From NCBI RefSeq assembly GCF_002266425.1, contig NZ_NPMN01000001.1, forward strand, positions 62,001 through 126,000: DNA of 64,000 nucleotides, in the 5' to 3' direction. This stretch comes from Tissierella sp. P1 (lineage in GTDB: Bacteria > Bacillota > Clostridia > Tissierellales > Tissierellaceae). Numbering within the stretch: position 1 is the first letter of the stretch; each line of letters opens with the position of its first letter. The notes below the pieces were generated by a model. The model saw only the letters and a program-made list of their open reading frames with translations, was not told the origin of the DNA and ran no database searches. The translations under genes and the position numbers were made by a program. Of the stretch, positions 39,524 through 49,195 are shown one piece after another.

Positions 39524-40634
39524 ATATTTCGTTAAGATAGCATTAAAAAATAAAGGAGTTATCCTTTCATACACAATCATTTTCTTCATTCTATCAATAT
39601 TAAATGGTGGAGGGAATACACAAAGAGAAACCAGTTTTATGGAAACAAAGCTTGATATTGGAATAGTTGATAATAGTAATAGTGAATTATCAAAGAGTCT
39701 AATAGATTATTTAGGAAAAAAGAATGATATAATCGATACCAAGTCAGATGAAAAGTATATTAAAGAACAGATTTTCTTACAAATAATAGATGCAGTAATT
39801 GTTATTCCAGAGGACTTTGAGAAAAAGGTAATCAATAAGGAAAAGACTATTGAGGTATTTAGAGATGATAGGAATATAGGAGCTTATCAAATTCAAAATC
39901 AGATTAATAAATTTATTTCCTTTGCTAATGCAACCTATGAAGATGGGAAATTTGATTTATCTAATGTAAGTACTGCCTTGGATGAAGGTATAGAGGTAAA
40001 TATAATTAAACCTGATAATAATATAAATCAGAAGATGAATACATGGTTTAAATTTTATTTTAATTTTGTCTCCTATATAGTAATGGCCTTATATATCTCT
40101 GTAATAGGCTTTGTTATGACTGACTTTATAAATAAGGAAGTTGAGAATAGAAGAAAGATATCTTCAGTAAAGTTTTTGAAATTTAATAGCCAAATATATT
40201 TAGGACAGTTAACAATAGCAAGTTTTCTAACATTAATATTTATATTGGGAAGTATTATTTTGAAAGGAAGATATATTGGAGAAGTGAATTTTCTAAAATA
40301 CGTAATTAATACAATAGTATTTTCATTCTCTGCATTATGTCTTGTATTTTTAATTAACAATATAACAAATAATAAATTTGTTATATCAGGTGTAAGTACG
40401 GTATTATCCCTTGGAGTCTCATTTGTCTCAGGTGTAATGGTACCACAGCAATTTTTAGGAGAGAAGGTATTGACAATAGCTAAGTTCTTTCCCACATATT
40501 ATTTTGTAAAAATAAATGAAACAGATATCAGCTCTTTTCTAGATGTAAAATATGAAATATTTATGCAGTTGTTATTTGCCATAGCATTCTTATTGATGGG
40601 ACTATATTTTTCTAGGGCAAGACAAAAGGCTTAA
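39510..40634 (+). CDS. ABC-2 type permease 2
   Basis: 374 residues, ATG 39510 behind AAGGAGGA inside the end of permease 1. Same layout: helix near the start, large outside domain (MFETKLDIGIVDNSNSE-like region at about 40-160), then a helix bundle with SFVSGVMVPQQFLGEKVL, typical of ABC-2 permeases. Last gene of the unit; a terminator follows. Confidence 0.85.
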   Translation: MTVYKYFVKIALKNKGVILSYTIIFFILSILNGGGNTQRETSFMETKLDIGIVDNSNSELSKSLIDYLGKKNDIIDTKSDEKYIKEQIFLQIIDAVIVIPEDFEKKVINKEKTIEVFRDDRNIGAYQIQNQINKFISFANATYEDGKFDLSNVSTALDEGIEVNIIKPDNNINQKMNTWFKFYFNFVSYIVMALYISVIGFVMTDFINKEVENRRKISSVKFLKFNSQIYLGQLTIASFLTLIFILGSIILKGRYIGEVNFLKYVINTIVFSFSALCLVFLINNITNNKFVISGVSTVLSLGVSFVSGVMVPQQFLGEKVLTIAKFFPTYYFVKINETDISSFLDVKYEIFMQLLFAIAFLLMGLYFSRARQKA

Positions 40635-40645
40635 AAGATAATAAG

Positions 40646-40676
40646 AGGCAGTTCTAAAGAGGTATAAGAACTGCCT
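40646..40676 (+). terminator. Terminator of the NatAB-like unit
   Basis: AGGCAGTTCT / AGAACTGCCT with an 11-base loop and TTTAT. Confidence 0.75.
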
Positions 40677-40706
40677 TTATTAATTATATGAGTATTTTAC
40701 TGATTG

Positions 40707-40735
40707 TTGACATCCTTTCAAAAATGCTGTAAAAT
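40707..40735 (+). promoter_or_regulatory. Promoter of tRNA-Arg
   Basis: TTGACA, 17-bp spacer, TAAAAT, 15 bp before the tRNA. Confidence 0.75.
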
Positions 40736-40750
40736 ATATTGGTAAACTAT

Positions 40751-40827
40751 GCACTCGTAGCTCAGTAGGATAGAGCGGCGCCCTCCTAAGGCGTAGGCCG
40801 GGGGTTCGATTCCTCTCGAGTGCACCA
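40751..40827 (+). tRNA. tRNA-Arg (anticodon CCT)
   Basis: Full cloverleaf with acceptor GCACTCG / CGAGTGC, T-loop GGTTCGATTCC and encoded CCA. Anticodon loop CTCCTAA gives CCT, reading AGG. A strong terminator (AAAGCTGCGAGTCTTT / AAAGACTTGCAGCTTT, 40833-40866) follows. Confidence 0.95.
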
Positions 40828-40832
40828 AAACC

Positions 40833-40870
40833 AAAGCTGCGAGTCTTTATAAAGACTTGCAGCTTTTTTT
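40833..40870 (+). terminator. Terminator of tRNA-Arg
   Basis: 16-bp stem with one mismatch, two-base centre, followed by seven T. Confidence 0.85.
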
Positions 40871-41106
40871 ATGATAATGTAGATTGTGTATTTCCATAAA
40901 TAATAGCAATTAATTCAATAAGATGGACAAAACAATTAAGTTCAGGTATTTTATATCTTTTGAATTTCAAATATTTACTTTTATTTTTTTATGTAGGGAA
41001 TTATGTTATTATAGTAAAAAGATTATTAATTATACGGACAAACAAGGATTTAACATTGATATACAAAATGAATATCATTGAAAATTTATATTTTGAGAGG
41101 TGAGAT

Positions 41107-41624
41107 ATGAAAAAACATAACATTAAGCTATATAATATAATTTTTCCTATATGGTTCTTATGGCTGATACCAATTACTTGGATTGTGGTTTTGCCGGCAA
41201 ATTTTCTTATAGATTTGATTGTAATTGTATTGACTATGAAACATCTAAAAATAGAAAACATTAAACAGAAGGCTAAGACTGCGATCTTTAGAGTTTGGAT
41301 ATTTGGGTTTATTGCTGATTTTATTGGCACAGTGGCAATGTTTATACCTAATCTAATTAATTTTAGCTACGACACAGCCTTAGGACAATGGTGGTATAAA
41401 AATATCATAAGTGCTGTTAGCTATAATCCTTTCAAAGCATCTATTCTATGCTGTGGGTAACTGTATGCGTGATAATAACCGCATTTTTTATCTATTTGTT
41501 TAACTATAAATTCTGTCTGAAAAAATCAGATTTAGATGACATACAGAGGAAAAAACTTGCATTATCCTTAGCGGTATTTACAGCACCCTATTTGTTTTAT
41601 CTTCCTACATCTTGGTTTTTCTAA
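41107..41624 (+). pseudogene. Small multi-helix membrane protein, frameshifted
   Basis: The first frame (MKKHNIKLYNIIFPIWFLW ...) runs 117 residues with three helices and stops at 41460. Another frame carries on directly as MLWVTVCVIITAFFIYLFNY, then LDDIQRKKLALSLAVFTAPY and ends YLPTSWFF at 41624. Adding one A to the AAA run near 41436 joins them (FKSIYSMLWV). The total length of 518 bp fits one lost base. I do not recognise a functional family. Confidence 0.7.
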
Positions 41625-41746
41625 AGGTTATAAATATAAGTAGGGAAATGACAAATTCTATTATTTTATATAATAGGAATTGTTGAAGTTTGAAAAAGAA
41701 GGAGGCTAATTCTAGGAAGTAGAAGAATAAGCCTTTACTTCTTCTT

Positions 41747-42286
41747 TTAAGAATTCAGAGTAAAAATCGATATATAAAAATTCTCTCCCAATTCAAAATA
41801 CTTTATCTTATTGAATTCATGTTTTTGCAGCAGATTATCAATCTGTTCAGGGCTCAATCTATGATTGGTAGGTGGACCTATAGGAGTTTTACGTTTATGA
41901 AATTCGATAACAGCCAAGAGTCCACCATTAGTTAAAATACGCTTGATTTCGTTTGCCATACCATCCATATCCTCCAATTCATGGAAAACAGTAGAAGCTA
42001 GGACAATATCACAAGAGGATGAAGGTACATCTTGAACATCATTCTTTAGTATAACATTATCTGCATTATGTTCTGTTCTTTTAACTTTTAATACTTCTAG
42101 CATTTCAGTGGATATATCTACTGCATATATATTGGAATTAGTTAATTTAGATGCTGCAAATGTAAAAATTCCTGTTCCTGCACCGATATCACAAAAAGAA
42201 CTTCCACCTCCAAGACCAAGATTTTCAAGTGTTTGTGATGGATTTAATTCTTTTAACCGTTTAGGGTTCTCTAATTTATGTTCCAT
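41747..42286 (-). CDS. Class I SAM-dependent methyltransferase
   Basis: 179 residues from ATG 42286 behind AAAGGAG. Motif I CDIGAGTGIF, acidic residue in YAVDIS, and DIVLASTVFHEL place it in the UbiE/ArsM-like small methyltransferases. The substrate is unknown. Single gene on the minus strand. Confidence 0.85.
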   Translation of the reverse strand: MEHKLENPKRLKELNPSQTLENLGLGGGSSFCDIGAGTGIFTFAASKLTNSNIYAVDISTEMLEVLKVKRTEHNADNVILKNDVQDVPSSSCDIVLASTVFHELEDMDGMANEIKRILTNGGLLAVIEFHKRKTPIGPPTNHRLSPEQIDNLLQKHEFNKIKYFELGENFYISIFTLNS

Positions 42287-42618
42287 ATTTTTAAATTCTC
42301 CTTTCTAGATTAGACATAATACCTTTCATTACTTTTTTTAACAATAATATGTTCTAAGTATATCGATTACCCTTTCCACCCTATGGTAAGCGAGACTATA
42401 GGTTATGTTTTAACCAGATTTGGAAAAGCCTAAAATCCCATGAGCTTTTAATATAGTAAGATATCAAGATAAAGCAGATTGTGCAATATTGAGAGTTTTT
42501 TGATTTTACTCACAATCATACCGTATATTGGTATGTATCAATATACTAATATATTTGATATTAGTCAAGAAGTTTAGTTGAGATTTCATGTGTTATAATG
42601 TTAATAGGAGGTGCTTCT
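42287..42618. other. Gene-free stretch upstream of the WYL regulator
   Basis: No ORF of note. It holds an inverted repeat GTATATTG / CAATATAC (42523-42546, 8-base spacer) and a -10-like TATAAT at 42594-42599 with no good -35, so the WYL gene may need an activator. Confidence 0.45.
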
Positions 42619-42672
42619 ATGACGCAAATTGCTAAAGAGATACCAAAGAGAATTGGAGGCGAGTGTCCATGA
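42619..42672 (+). CDS. 17-residue upstream peptide coupled to the WYL gene
   Basis: ATG 42619 follows AGGAGG; the frame reads MTQIAKEIPKRIGGECP and its TGA overlaps the ATG of the WYL regulator as ATGA. It has the form of a leader ORF for coupled translation, or the residual end of a lost gene. The peptide itself is not recognised. Confidence 0.45.
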   Translation: MTQIAKEIPKRIGGECP

Positions 42673-43574
42673 AGATTGACCGCTTGCTTGGAATACTCAC
42701 AATCCTGCTTCAAAATGAACGGGTAACAGCTCCCTATCTTGCTGAGAAATTTGAAGTTACTCGCCGTACCATTGGCAGAGATATTGACACTCTTTGCCAA
42801 TCAGGGATACCTATTATTACATATCAAGGCAGCGGTGGCGGTATTTCTATTGCAGAGGGGTTCAAGCTTGACAAAAGCATTCTGACTGTTGATGAGCTTT
42901 CAGGGATTATTGCTGGTCTCAAAGGTATTGGAAGCGTATCGGAAAAGTCCCATATTGAGAAAACTCTAGATAAATTATCTGCTAATAAAGATATTGTTGT
43001 ATCGCTAAGGGAACCCATTATAATCGATCTTGCTTCTCATTACAAGGGCAGCTTGACAGAAAAGATTGAACTTATTAAAAGAGCGATTCATGAGCAGAGA
43101 TTAATTGAATTTGACTATTATTATGAAAAGGGTATTACACATCGCCGTATCGAGCCATACTTTATAATTTTCCAGTGGGCAGCGTGGTATATATTTGGCT
43201 TTTGTCAAGACCGAAAGGATTGGCGGTTGTTTAAGATGATGCGGTTATGGGATTTATGTCTTTGCACTGAGACCTATATTCCTCGTGAAATTCCACCTGA
43301 AAAGAGAGACTTCAATAAGTGTCTTCCCGATGATAAAAAGCTAGTTGTTCTATTTGACCCATCAGTTCGTTATCAGCTCATTGAAACATATGGGCTTCAT
43401 TGTTACACAGAAACGGAAGAAGGCCTGCTTCGTCTTGAAATTGGGTATACAAATAGGGATTTTACTATATCATGGATTTTGGGGTTTGGAGATAAGGCAA
43501 GGGTACTTGAACCTGCTGACATGGCGGAGCATATAAAACGAATCGCTGTTAATATTTTGGAACACTATAAATAA
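42669..43574 (+). CDS. WYL-domain transcriptional regulator (YafY type)
   Basis: 301 residues from ATG 42669. N-terminal HTH_11 (RLLGILTILLQNERVTAPYLAEKF ... SRRTI-like), then a WYL domain (IEFDYYYEKGITHRRIEPY; WAAWYIFGFCQDRKDWRLF). WYL domains bind nucleic acids or small ligands, so this is a ligand-responsive regulator. GTG 42663 is a less likely start. The next gene (AlkZ-like) may be its target. Confidence 0.9.
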   Translation: MKIDRLLGILTILLQNERVTAPYLAEKFEVTRRTIGRDIDTLCQSGIPIITYQGSGGGISIAEGFKLDKSILTVDELSGIIAGLKGIGSVSEKSHIEKTLDKLSANKDIVVSLREPIIIDLASHYKGSLTEKIELIKRAIHEQRLIEFDYYYEKGITHRRIEPYFIIFQWAAWYIFGFCQDRKDWRLFKMMRLWDLCLCTETYIPREIPPEKRDFNKCLPDDKKLVVLFDPSVRYQLIETYGLHCYTETEEGLLRLEIGYTNRDFTISWILGFGDKARVLEPADMAEHIKRIAVNILEHYK

Positions 43575-43634
43575 ACAGGACAGGATGTTGTCCTGTTTAA
43601 TGTGATATGATTCTTTCAAAAGGAGGGTTTTGGA

Positions 43635-44342
43635 TTGAATAGTAAACCGATAAAAGATTATGGAGATTTTGTTAGTACACTGCTGGATGCTGGGTTTTCA
43701 ATGGGGGGTGGGAATAGTGAAGGCATTTTCTCCGTGATTCCATGGAATTGGGAGGAATCACCGCCTTACGAGACACCTATATGCTGGCATACAGGAAATC
43801 CAGATACTGACCCATGGGAGTGGCGTATGCGTGTATTAGACGAGCGTAAGGATATTGCTTATGCAAAATTATTCTTCAAGAAAAGCGGATATATGGTCAG
43901 AGAATGGGTTCCTTATTTTCTCGCAGTTCGGCGAGAAAATAGGACATTTGATGAGAAATATGCAGATGGTGAAATCAGTAACCATGGGAAACGAATTTAT
44001 GACACTATCCTCGAAAATGGGACGTTGCCATTACATGCAATAAAGCAGTTGGCAGGCTTTGGAAAAGAGGAAAAGTCTCAGTTTGACCGAGCCTTGACAG
44101 AACTGCAAATGAAAATGTATTTGACTATGTGTGGAAGGCAGCAAAAAATATCTCAAAAAGGAATAGAGTACGGCTGGTCTTCAACTGTATTTTGTACAAC
44201 TGAGAATTTTTGGGGGGAAGATGTATTTGAAAAGGCTGTAAAAATCGAGAAAGATGAGGCAATTGAAAAAATAACGGAGCGTGTTTTTATACTCAATCCT
44301 AATGCTGAGTTAAAAAAGATTTTGAAATTTATTAAAGGATAA
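43635..44342 (+). CDS. AlkZ-related protein
   Basis: 235 residues from TTG 43635 behind AAAGGAGGG. It resembles the AlkZ-like family (winged-helix DNA glycosylase relatives) through the WEESPPYETPICWHTGNPDTD and EWVPYFLAVRRENRTF regions. It is shorter than true AlkZ and a glycosylase activity is not certain. Confidence 0.6.
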   Translation: MNSKPIKDYGDFVSTLLDAGFSMGGGNSEGIFSVIPWNWEESPPYETPICWHTGNPDTDPWEWRMRVLDERKDIAYAKLFFKKSGYMVREWVPYFLAVRRENRTFDEKYADGEISNHGKRIYDTILENGTLPLHAIKQLAGFGKEEKSQFDRALTELQMKMYLTMCGRQQKISQKGIEYGWSSTVFCTTENFWGEDVFEKAVKIEKDEAIEKITERVFILNPNAELKKILKFIKG

Positions 44343-44371
44343 AGAAAATTTATTATTACGGGGGTGTGTAA

Positions 44372-44818
44372 ATGAGTAAAGAGATTATTGCAAAAGCAGG
44401 AGAAATTATTTGTCAAAATACAGCTCATAATTCATTGGAAGGTTCAGAACCTTATTGTGTTCTTGCACTCATTGATAAGGACGGGTATCCTACAGCTTCA
44501 ACTATTACGGCATCAAAGTCCCATGGAATTAATTGGATTACCTTTTGCAGCGGGCTTGAAGGTAACAAGGCAAAACGTATAACAAACTGCAACCGAGCAA
44601 GCGTGTGCTTTAATAAGGATGGGGCATATAACATTACTTTAGTAGGAACAATTGAGGTTGTAAAAGATCTAGCCATCAAGGAAGAAATGTGGTATCCGGG
44701 AATGGGGCAGCATTTCAACGGTCCTGACGATCCAGACTATTGTGTTTTGCGTTTTAAGACAAATCGCTACAATCTTTTGGTTGATTGGCAGGAAGCGGAG
44801 GGAAATTGTGAAATATGA
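44372..44818 (+). CDS. Pyridoxamine 5'-phosphate oxidase-fold protein
   Basis: 148 residues with the FMN-binding split-barrel pattern: EPYCVLALIDKDGYPTAS, then WITFCSGLEGNKAKRI, CVLRFK and the final YNLLVDW. Family members bind FMN, F420 or haem. Follows the AlkZ-like gene by 29 bp, so probably co-transcribed. Confidence 0.8.
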   Translation: MSKEIIAKAGEIICQNTAHNSLEGSEPYCVLALIDKDGYPTASTITASKSHGINWITFCSGLEGNKAKRITNCNRASVCFNKDGAYNITLVGTIEVVKDLAIKEEMWYPGMGQHFNGPDDPDYCVLRFKTNRYNLLVDWQEAEGNCEI

Positions 44819-44855
44819 TATGAGTGCTTAGAATAAATTTGCAGGGAGAGATTAT

Positions 44856-45332
44856 ATGAGTTTAATAATTGAAATGACAAAAGATTTCGCTATAGATATT
44901 TCAAATTGGATTTATGAAGACCCTTACTCAATGTATAGTTTTGAAAACAATTCAGAAACCATTCTTGAACTTATGAGCGGTGATTATTATGCTTTTATTG
45001 ACGATAAAAATCAATTGTCTGGTTATTTCTGTTTTGATAAGTCGGCGCAAATACCAACTCATGACTATACATACTCTGAAGAAGCATTAGACATTGGATT
45101 AGGTATGAATCCACTTCTGTGCGGAAAGGGATTAGGATATTCATTTCTAAATGCAGGTATAGGCTTTGCTCGAAAGAAATTTCAAGCTAAAAAATACCGA
45201 CTGACAGTTGCTTCTTTTAATAGGCGTGCTATCAGTTTGTATGAAAAAGTTGGTTTTATAATATTAAAGACTGTTAATCATTCCAAGTCTGGAGATGAAT
45301 TTTATATTATGATTCGAGAAGAAAGAGATTAA
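44856..45332 (+). CDS. GNAT-family N-acetyltransferase
   Basis: 158 residues. The acetyl-CoA loop is MNPLLCGKGLGYSFLNAGI and the C-terminal RLTVASFNRRAISLYEKVGF is typical of RimI-like GNATs. Ribosome site GGGAGAG. Target unknown. Confidence 0.85.
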   Translation: MSLIIEMTKDFAIDISNWIYEDPYSMYSFENNSETILELMSGDYYAFIDDKNQLSGYFCFDKSAQIPTHDYTYSEEALDIGLGMNPLLCGKGLGYSFLNAGIGFARKKFQAKKYRLTVASFNRRAISLYEKVGFIILKTVNHSKSGDEFYIMIREERD

Positions 45333-45715
45333 ATTATCTTTATAAGCCATTGTTTTTACCTTTATAGGCGAATTCTATTGACTATTTTTATTACCTTGAT
45401 TGACATCATAGATGCATACTGTTATTATTATAACAAAGAACTAGTGTAATATAGATAAATTGGGTATATAATGAATGAAAATAAGTCTTTTTTGAGGATT
45501 ATTAAGATTTATAATAATCTTTTTATAACTTATAGAAAGATTCTAATTTTTTTCATTTTGGAACGTGACCTCAATGAGTTTTAAGCAGATTGCTGAAATC
45601 TTTGATTTTGTGCAAGTCGCTTATGCAGTAACTAAGAAAAGCTTACTTAAAATCCTTTATTAGAAGCTTTTCTTATATTTGTATTAAATAAACTATTTCA
45701 AAGTAGGGGAATCAT
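45333..45715 (+). promoter_or_regulatory. Promoter and long leader of the sensory hydrogenase genes
   Basis: Promoter TTGACA (45400-45405), 17 bp, TATTAT (45423-45428). The ~280-nt leader ends with a perfect hairpin AAGAAAAGCTT / AAGCTTTTCTT (about 45633-45672) with a weak U tract. A 29-codon ORF starts at ATG 45573 but lacks a ribosome site. The leader may carry an attenuator. Confidence 0.5.
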
Positions 45716-47401
45716 ATGGCGATTTTAAGTTTTAAAGAAATTGAATGCATGGATTGTTATAAATGTGTCAGACATTGTCCTGTTAAATCAATAACAGTTA
45801 AAAATGGACGAGCACAAATACTTGAATCAGAATGTATATTATGTGGAACTTGTACTGTTGTTTGTCCTCAAAATGCAAAGGAGGACAGTAATGATATTCC
45901 TAAAATATTAGAGTTACTTAGCCAAGGGCGTCAAATTGTGGCAACTGTAGCACCTTCATGGATTACTGCATATCCCAAAGCGTCATTTCAGACCTTTTCT
46001 GATGCACTTGCTGAGTTAGGTTTTTCTTATGTTTCTGAAACAGCAGAAGGAGCATATGTTGTGAAAAGCCATTATGAAAAATTGGTTGAGGATAAATGGA
46101 ATGATGTAATCATATCTTCCTGCTGTACGACTATAAATCTATACATTGAACATCATTTTCCTGAGGCACTGGATTTTTTGGCTCCAATAATCTCTCCTAT
46201 GCAGGTAAGTGCTCGTAAGTTAAAGGATTTATACCCTAATGCTATAGTGGTATTTATTGGTCCATGTATTTCTAAGAAAGCTGAATGTGGTGAAAATGGT
46301 GCAGACTATGTAATTACCTTTGATGAGCTTGAAGGATGGTTTGAAAATTCTAGTATAGAACCTAAAGAAGACAGTTCAATACCTACGCCAAAGCTTTCCC
46401 GATCATTTCCATATAGCGGAGGTATATTGGATAGCATGTTAAAAAATGACAACTTTCAATACATCGCTATTGATGGGATTGAGAATTGCATAAGTGCATT
46501 ACAGGAAATCGTTTCAGGCAATTTAAAGGGATATTTTATTGAAATGAGTGCATGCACCGGAAGTTGTATAGGGGGACCGTCTTTTCAAAAAAGCCAAAAT
46601 AAGCAAATTTTTGGAAAGACTCTGGTTAGAAAACAAGCAGTAGATGAAAGTGGAAAGAATATTGATTTTGAGACAAGAACTGGTTTTTCGCTGAAACAAA
46701 AATTTCTTGATAAAAAAATAGTCTGCATGCCTCCGACAGAATGGCAATTGGCTGCAATATTGAAGAAGATGGGAAAAAATACTGTAGAAGATGAGCTAAA
46801 CTGTGGTTCGTGTGGATATCCTAGCTGTAGAGAGAAAGCAATTGCTATCTATGAGAATAAAGCAGATATTAACATGTGTTTGCCATTTATGAAAGCCCGT
46901 ACGCAGTCTTTTGCAGATAAGGTAATAGAAGTATCACCTAATCTTATATTAGCTGTGGATATTGATATGTGTGTCATAATGATTAACAATGCCACATGTA
47001 AAGCATTCCATTTATCCTCACCTGAGGATATCCTTGGTTCTCCTGTATCACGTATACTAGATGAGTATAATTTTATTGATTTAATTGCAAGTGGGGAAGA
47101 GAGAATAAGCAGAAATATATATGTTGCAGAGTATGGTTTATACTTAGAGCAGACACTCATATACGATAAGGGAAATAGCATAATAAGCTGTATAATGAAG
47201 GATATTACTCAGCTTCGCATGGAGAAGAATAGGATTCGTCAAGCAAAGATGGATTCTGCTAATATGGCTGATGAAATTGTGGAGGCTCAGTTACGTACAG
47301 TACATGAGATAGCTTCTCTTTTAGGAGAAACAGCTGCAAAAACTAAGCTGGCAATAATGGATTTGAAAAAAACAATACTTATGGATGATGAGATTTTTTA
47401 G
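45716..47401 (+). CDS. Sensory [FeFe]-hydrogenase with PAS domain
   Basis: 561 residues. An N-terminal 2[4Fe-4S] ferredoxin part (CMDCYKCVRHCP; CILCGTCTVVCP) precedes an H-cluster domain with SSCCTTIN, GPCISKKAEC and SACTGSCIGGPS. The first motif lacks the Pro and Trp of catalytic TSCCPxW. A further Cys-rich cluster (CGSCGYPSCREKA ... MCLP) and a PAS domain (~400-500) follow. This is the signalling hydrogenase type, which reports H2 or redox state. The SpoIIE phosphatase next to it would be the output. Confidence 0.88.
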   Translation: MAILSFKEIECMDCYKCVRHCPVKSITVKNGRAQILESECILCGTCTVVCPQNAKEDSNDIPKILELLSQGRQIVATVAPSWITAYPKASFQTFSDALAELGFSYVSETAEGAYVVKSHYEKLVEDKWNDVIISSCCTTINLYIEHHFPEALDFLAPIISPMQVSARKLKDLYPNAIVVFIGPCISKKAECGENGADYVITFDELEGWFENSSIEPKEDSSIPTPKLSRSFPYSGGILDSMLKNDNFQYIAIDGIENCISALQEIVSGNLKGYFIEMSACTGSCIGGPSFQKSQNKQIFGKTLVRKQAVDESGKNIDFETRTGFSLKQKFLDKKIVCMPPTEWQLAAILKKMGKNTVEDELNCGSCGYPSCREKAIAIYENKADINMCLPFMKARTQSFADKVIEVSPNLILAVDIDMCVIMINNATCKAFHLSSPEDILGSPVSRILDEYNFIDLIASGEERISRNIYVAEYGLYLEQTLIYDKGNSIISCIMKDITQLRMEKNRIRQAKMDSANMADEIVEAQLRTVHEIASLLGETAAKTKLAIMDLKKTILMDDEIF

Positions 47402-47415
47402 GATAGGTGGCTTAT

Positions 47416-48582
47416 ATGCTGGATTATGTATTAGATTTTGCAAAGATAAGTTATAATAAATATACAGAAAGTATTTGCGGTGACTTTTACTATAAGGAAA
47501 CAACAGAAGATGGAACCACTTTAGTTCTTTCTGATGGCCTAGGCAGCGGTGTAAAGGCAAATATACTTGCAACGTTGACTTCTCAAATACTAGGGACATT
47601 ACTTTCAGGAGGCATGCTCTTAGAAGATGCTGTTTTTACTACAGTTCAAACATTGCCTATGTGCAGGGAGCGAAAGTTAGCCTATGCTACATTTGTAGCT
47701 GCCAGGATACAGAAATATAAGGTATATTTGGCCCAATTTGATAACCCTCCTGTTATACTCCTTCGAGGCGGAAAAAGTATAAGTCATGAGTCTGCACGTT
47801 TTTTCATTCAAGAAAAAGAGATTTGGGAAAGTACAGTACCGTTGCTTTCTGATGATATGCTTTTTCTAATGACTGATGGCGTTACAAATGCAGGTATAGA
47901 TAGCGAAATTGGCAAAGAATTAGGACATGGTGAAGTTGTAAGGCTTTTGGAGCAATGGTATAAACCTGAAGTTTCAGCTGCATGGCTAGGGGCCCGTTTG
48001 ATGAATGCCTGCTTATGTCTTTATGATGGAAAGCCTAAAGATGATATAACACTGTTGACACTGCAACTTCGGGAACGAAAAGCCGTAAATATTATAATCG
48101 GCCCTCCAGAGAATCCTAACGAAGACGATAAAATATTAAACATGTTCTTTGGAAAAAAAGGAAAACATGTTGTGTGCGGCGGAAGTACAGCTAAAATGGT
48201 TTCCAAATTCTTAAAAGCACCTCTTGTGCCTTTAGAGAATACATCATCTGAGGGTATACCTGCTATGGCGAAAATAGAAGGAGTAGATCTTGTGACAGAA
48301 GGTATTATTACCTTAAAAAATATTCCTAAGCTTATACATGAGTATGAGAAGAACGCTATTATATTACTTGAATTAGAAAAGAGAAAAGATGGTGCTGCTA
48401 TGTTGACACGTATGTTAATCGAGGATGCAACAGATATTAATATATATTTAGGAAATGCTGTAAATCATAGTCATCAGGAGGACGGGTTAGGAATTGATAT
48501 TGTTTCAAAATTGAAACTTGTACAGGAAATAGGGGAAAGTCTTGAAAAGATAGGTAAAAAAGTAAAGATTAGCATGTGTTGA
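47416..48582 (+). CDS. SpoIIE/PP2C-type serine phosphatase
   Basis: 388 residues from ATG 47416, after AGGTGG; GTG 47407 is an alternative. The phosphatase domain shows ESICGDFYY, LVLSDGLGSGVKAN and FLMTDGVTNAG, followed by KDDITLLTLQ. The last ~160 residues have a Rossmann-like pattern (KHVVCGGSTAKMVSKFL) of unknown function. Known partner of PAS-type sensory hydrogenases in clostridia. Likely dephosphorylates an anti-anti-sigma-like target. Confidence 0.85.
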   Translation: MLDYVLDFAKISYNKYTESICGDFYYKETTEDGTTLVLSDGLGSGVKANILATLTSQILGTLLSGGMLLEDAVFTTVQTLPMCRERKLAYATFVAARIQKYKVYLAQFDNPPVILLRGGKSISHESARFFIQEKEIWESTVPLLSDDMLFLMTDGVTNAGIDSEIGKELGHGEVVRLLEQWYKPEVSAAWLGARLMNACLCLYDGKPKDDITLLTLQLRERKAVNIIIGPPENPNEDDKILNMFFGKKGKHVVCGGSTAKMVSKFLKAPLVPLENTSSEGIPAMAKIEGVDLVTEGIITLKNIPKLIHEYEKNAIILLELEKRKDGAAMLTRMLIEDATDINIYLGNAVNHSHQEDGLGIDIVSKLKLVQEIGESLEKIGKKVKISMC

Positions 48583-48661
48583 CACTTGAAAAGTTCTATG
48601 ATACACATTTAATATACAAATAAAAAGCTGTATCTAAATTTAGCATTATAAGGTGATATCA

Positions 48662-49114
48662 ATGGATATTTTATATATGAGAGAGGCTTTAGAAGAGGCT
48701 AAAAAGGCGTATAGCATCTATGAAGTGCCTGTAGGTGCTGTTGTTGTTTATGAGGGAGAAATAATCGGCAGAGGTTATAATCAAAGGGAAACTTCAAATG
48801 ACCCAACAGCTCATGCTGAAATACTTGCAATAAAAGAAGCAAGTAAGCATCTTAATGCGTGGAGGCTGCTTAATTGCACTATATATGTGACGTTAGAACC
48901 CTGTGCCATGTGTGCAGGTGCAATAGTAAATGCTAGAATAGGAAAATTGGTTATAGGTACTAGAGATCCTAAAAGAGGCTGCTGCGGAACTGTGGAGGAC
49001 TTAACGAATCATCCTAGGTTTAACCATAGATTAGAAGTGGAATTTGGTGTATTAGAAGATGAATGCAGCAGTATAATTTCTAGTTTTTTTAAGGAGCTTA
49101 GGGAAAGTAAATAA
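48662..49114 (+). CDS. tadA: tRNA-specific adenosine deaminase
   Basis: 150 residues from ATG 48662 with AAGGTGAT upstream. Zinc and catalytic residues in HAE (51-53) and PCAMC (Cys81, Cys84); CCGTVEDLTNHPRFNH is typical of TadA. It converts A34 to inosine in tRNA-Arg(ACG). Confidence 0.95.
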   Translation: MDILYMREALEEAKKAYSIYEVPVGAVVVYEGEIIGRGYNQRETSNDPTAHAEILAIKEASKHLNAWRLLNCTIYVTLEPCAMCAGAIVNARIGKLVIGTRDPKRGCCGTVEDLTNHPRFNHRLEVEFGVLEDECSSIISSFFKELRESK

Positions 49115-49116
49115 CT

Positions 49117-49164
49117 AACAATAAAGAAGTCTCAGCATATAGGTCTTGAGACTTCTTTATTGTT
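49117..49164 (+). terminator. Terminator after tadA
   Basis: Perfect 18-bp arms AACAATAAAGAAGTCTCA / TGAGACTTCTTTATTGTT. Confidence 0.85.
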
Positions 49165-49195
49165 GTATTTTACGAACTATATCCTCTATAAATTA

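Noticed and set aside
37534..40634. NatAB-like ABC genes as a certain part of the RiPP operon
   Set aside because: A possible terminator, an IS remnant, a palindrome and a separate promoter lie between, so membership remains only a possibility.
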